Shown: positions 60,160 through 64,000 of the stretch, in pieces
Position numbering within the stretch: the first letter of the stretch is position 1
How the letters are laid out: each line of letters opens with the position of its first letter
Assembly (NCBI RefSeq): GCF_003086295.3
Contig: NC_092051.1
Coordinates: 17,412,940 to 17,476,939, forward strand
Length of the DNA: 64,000 nucleotides
DNA from: Arachis hypogaea
Lineage: Eukaryota > Streptophyta > Magnoliopsida > Fabales > Fabaceae
Direction of reading: 5' to 3'
Made by a program: the position numbers and the translations under genes
The notes under the pieces: generated by a model
The model's input: only the letters and a program-made list of their open reading frames with translations
Told to the model about the DNA's origin: nothing
The model's database searches: none

Positions 60160-62640
60160 TTAATAGATATTTATTGGGTTATTTCTTTTAAATAGGATAG
60201 AATTGAGTGCGAAAATATAATAATTGTAATTTGAAAATAATTTAGATACTAAATTAATAGTTTTTTAAGAGAATTCACAAATAAATGAAAAATATTAAAG
60301 ACAATTAAATAAAAATTAAAGAGATAAAATACAATTAAATAATCAAGAACCACTTTTTAAAATTGAATTTATTTATTTATAAGTACATACATTGTATCAC
60401 TGAGAAGAAGTAGGTTATTATCCTCAAGCATATGCAAGAGTATAAACATAATAGAGTTATAATTTAAAAATGTAAAGAATCCAAAATAAAAATAATTTTA
60501 CACATGAATAAAGAAGTAACATAATTTATTATTTTAAGGGAAATTATAGCATACAGATTTAATGTATACAGATTTTCCTTTGGAGAAGGTTGTAGTGACA
60601 AATGGCATGATGATCCTTGATGGGGAGCAGCTTGGCAGTGGTGTCAGACTCCTTATCGAGGCTGGATGTTGTAGGAGCCGCACCAGCTAGCCAGAGTGAG
60701 GGAAGCTCGTAATGGGCTTCGGAAGTGGGCCCCGTAACAACAAGTCAATATGGATTGGAGACAGGAGTTTGGACCAAGGGTGTATGGGCAATGGGCTGTT
60801 AATGGGTTTAGGGAGTAAGAGTTGTAGCATTATTCAAACCGGAAAAGAAGTTCTCTTTCAGGGGAAATATGAGGCTGTCAAAAACAATATGCATGCAAAG
60901 CTAGTGGAGTGAACTAGGAAAAAATAAAGACGAAACAGCATGTTGAAAGTAGTTCAGGTTATTCTCTTATTATGAATATAATTAATTGCAAATACAAGCT
61001 GAAACTGTAAAAATCTTTTTTTTTCTCTTGTATAAAATTCAAATAAAATTAGAAAAGGATTAGTCAAAAAATTAATACAGAAAACAGGCAATATGAAAAT
61101 GCCACATGAAACATATTTTAAAAACATGCCTATGAAAATATTAAATTTTAATTTTTAAAAATATGACAACACTTTGATAATTATTTTTCAAAATACAAAA
61201 ACAATATTCGATGATTGAATTTTAAAAAATTGATATATATTTTAGTTTATTCCTAAAGCACTAACAAATTCCGTTAAGCAATAATTTAAAAAATATTAAA
61301 TTATTACTAAAGTTCAAAGATTATGTCAGCAATTATGAATTGAAATTTAATATTAACAATAGTGAAAATACCTTTTATTTAATTCTAAAAGAATAAAATA
61401 GTATTTTATCATTAATAATTTTTCATGTGCATCTAATTATATAGCGATATGTCAAGAGAAATAATTACATTTTACATTAATAGTATGAATAGTCATGTAA
61501 ATGTAATAATGCAATTGAACCACTGTACAAAAATATTGACATTGTCAGTGTATTAAAATTAAACTTTGATGGCTATCAGTACTTAAGAGAAGAGGGGGCT
61601 GTATGTTAGCAGTCAGCAGCCGTTTCTTCTGAATATTACTTGTTGCATTTTCAAAGGAAGTTAGGAGATTTTTGTTAATTTTGTCTCGTGTTGGGTTTAG
61701 AGACACTTTATTTTTGTCGTCTCAGCAACAGAAACAGAAATGGAATACAGCAGTATAAGTTACACCTAGATGTATCTTGCTTTAGCTACTAAATGCAATG
61801 TAGCATACATTCAGTCTCCGTCACAATGCTGATGAAATTTGAATAACTTTTTCACTGAATTACATACACCAATGTTTTGAATAGGATCTACCAAATCCTA
61901 TCTGGGACTAATCCAGATTCTGACCAAATTTGAATTTGACTAGGACTCGTCGTAGCTTTCAACAGCCAAGAGCTAACCCAACTTGCAAGGGAATCTCCAT
62001 AGGAGCATGAAACAAAACAGAAAGGTGTATAAAGAAAATCAGGAACATCTGACGACATTTTCTTCAAGTGTAAGTCACTGTCCTTTATCTCTCATTGGCA
62101 GTTTCCGACTAACCTCACCATGTTTGGAGAATTTTGATGAGACTCAGACAGACCAAAATGAGAAAAAAAATAACAAATGAGAACCATGAAGGAGAAGAAC
62201 TCAAACAACTGAGGCAGCGATGAGATGTGAATCCTGGGTTTTGATTCTTACTATCTTGCAGTCCACTGTCGGCCGTTCACCGTTATTATAGAAGACTGGA
62301 CCCTCCAAGGTTGAAGCAAGTTCAAAACCTGTACTGTGTTGTTGTGTTGCATCAGAGCCGCAGCGACTTCGTCAGTGAGGAGAGAGAGATCCAAATCTAT
62401 TGCATGCATGTTACCCATAGATTCTCATCCTTTTTTTTTCAAGTTTCTTGAATCTAGCACATGGAGTTTTGCTTTGGCTTGAAGTTTGGATTTGGACCGT
62501 AGATCTTCTACTGTCCGGATTTGACTTTGATTTCTCCCTCATTGCTTGATTTGTGCCTGAGACTTAGTAGATTTCTTTTTGGATCCTTGGTGCAGCACAA
62601 ATGAGGGAAAATAGTTTTTGATGTGCTCTGACGTTAGTCT
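60160..62640. other. Intergenic DNA, no recognised gene
   Basis: A plus-strand patch (60580-60910) has moderately long open frames but no family I recognise. Near 61590-61625 the purine tract AGAAGAGGGGG precedes CTGTATGTTAGCAGTCAGCA, which looks like a PPT-LTR junction of an unidentified LTR element; no partner was found. Confidence 0.4.
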
Positions 62641-63480
62641 GACTAGGCTCTTTGTATTAGCCCTTTCTTGTTGGATGGATGCGGGAACACGCCTTTTGTT
62701 CTACAACCCACCGTAGCTTCTGCACCTTCCGTTTCCTTCTTTCTTCGTTGTTGGATGATGTGACCGAAGAGTAGGAGTGCTGGGAGAAAAGAGACGACGT
62801 GGCTTTTGGTGGAAGGCAAGAAAGGTTAAATGAATCGGCATAGTTGTAAGAATCGGTCCGGACCGGCCTGTTCGACTGCAAAAAAAGGTGGACCGGACTC
62901 GCAACTAGTATGGTGCAATCGTGGAACAGCGTAAGGAACAGAACCGGTCAAAGTCGGTTAGAACCGGTCAAATTCGGTTAGAACTGGTCAAAGTCCGTCA
63001 AAGCATGTGAAAACCTCTAGGAATCGGTTAAAATTGGTTCAACCGAACCGTTTGGGAGAAAACTCCAAAATTAGTGAAATCGTGGTGTTATTGGTGACTA
63101 TAACTGTATCTGAGGTTTGGTCATTGAAGAAGGATATTAGTTGTAAGGGTGTAATTGGGTCGGTTTATTATTATTTTGGACCGTAAAACAACTGAACCGG
63201 CCTGTACGGTCCTGAAGTGATGGCAACAGGTTGGGTTGCTGCGTTATGGGCAACGAACCGAACAAAACCGATAGTGGATCAGTTCGGTCGATTACTTCGG
63301 GTTTTTATGCCTAATAATCATAACTTAAGTCACCATAAAATGAAGTTTAAAACCCTGAGTAACTTAAAATAACAATAGTATATGGCATCCGATGAGATGT
63401 ACAATTTCAACTTGACCCGACAGTAAAACATACCAAGGAATACAGTTTAAAATTGCTAACAAAAAAAGAAAACTAAGACA
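62641..63480. repeat. Region of GGACCGG/GAACCGG-type repeats
   Basis: Many short GGACCGG and AACCGG motifs; 62941-63000 is exactly three 20-bp tandem units (GAACCGGTCAAAGTCGGTTA and two variants). No coding sequence supported. Confidence 0.7.
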
Positions 63481-63492
63481 ATTTGAATGACA

Positions 63493-63675
63493 CTTCTAAT
63501 TCGGTTCGGCTCGGTTCGGTCTTCAAAGAGCCAATTGTGAACCGAACCGAACCAATCCGTTTAAGTCAAATAAATCGACAGAGAGCGATCTTTTCCTATT
63601 TATGAATCAACTGCTATAAAATTCGATATGATTTTGCAGTAAATTTCGGACCGATTCGGTTAGTTACACCCCTTA
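63493..63675. repeat. GGTTCGG foldback repeat
   Basis: TCGGTTCGGCTCGGTTCGGT (63501-63520) pairs with ACCGAACCGAACC (63541-63553). Another GATTCGGTTAG lies at about 63653. Probably a small foldback or MITE remnant. Confidence 0.55.
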
Positions 63676-64000
63676 CAAAAGATATGAAGATAATGAACTT
63701 GAAATTAAACACTGTTTTATGATATATTTAAGTGCATATAAATAATTTTATAAATATGTCTAAATTAAAAGGCAAAAAATTTTTATACTTATTAAATATG
63801 CTATATTTTTATAAATAATTTAATTTTATTAGATATAAATTAAAAATTATTATAAAAGAAAAATATTGATAGACTATAATAAATATAAAATATAATAAAC
63901 ATCACTAATAATTATGAAGGTTAATTGTGAGATTTTTTCCTAAATAAATTTAACCTATTTTGAGTAATTAATGAGTTAATTTTGTTATAATTACGTTAGT
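63676..64000. other. AT-rich DNA to window end
   Basis: Low complexity; nothing recognised. Confidence 0.6.

Noticed and set aside
61983..62180. 65-codon plus-strand frame
   Set aside because: No family recognised and no supporting context.

Overview
This is AT-rich plant nuclear DNA. The evidence is spliced genes with GT/AG introns, plant-specific protein families (a GUX-type glucuronosyltransferase, a U/P-type cyclin, PPR and BAHD genes) and plant LTR retrotransposons of the Tekay/Del, Sirevirus and other Copia lineages. The repeat content and AT-richness fit a legume such as Arachis, but that is an inference I cannot prove from the sequence. Most of the window is transposon, and only two host genes look intact.

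Left part (1-8450): AT-rich intergenic DNA with a foldback repeat, a truncated PPR gene fragment (1242-1646), a 94-bp tandem duplication (2234-2421), a decayed three-exon RPA70-like gene on the minus strand (3087-4092), a pair of dispersed repeats and a solo-type Copia LTR. Next (8452-19890) is the 5' end of a CACTA transposon, split by a very young, complete Ty3/gypsy chromovirus (9085-19398). That element has two 2783-bp LTRs differing at about three sites, a perfect 5-bp target duplication and one intact gag-pol frame ending in a chromodomain.

Middle (21721-37592): an old minus-strand Copia element (341-bp LTRs about 7% diverged, TSD TTAGC, non-canonical TG...TA termini). Its gag is split by a plus-strand Sirevirus-type Copia element (25949-36487, LTRs about 3% diverged, TSD AAGAT). 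The divergences agree with the nesting order. To the right are a BAHD acyltransferase pseudogene (39293-40668), a decayed Copia pol interrupted by an RTE-type LINE with its TSD (42791-44171), and a MULE transposase relic (46002-47570).

Right part: two intact genes, a minus-strand GUX/PGSIP-like xylan glucuronosyltransferase (48476-52308, one 2-kb intron) and a plus-strand U/P-type cyclin (54439-55495, one intron holding a MITE). They are followed by a gypsy LTR fragment, a minus-strand Copia gag/protease relic with LTR and PBS, and about 3.8 kb of low-information DNA with short GGTTCGG-type repeats. No rRNA, tRNA or CRISPR array was seen. The host genes are unrelated neighbours and do not form a pathway or operon. 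I found no clear undescribed system; the most notable signals are the dated three-layer nesting, the TG...TA Copia termini confirmed by the TSD, the repeated polypurine tracts of the Sirevirus, and an exon-like reading frame that an insertion appears to have interrupted.
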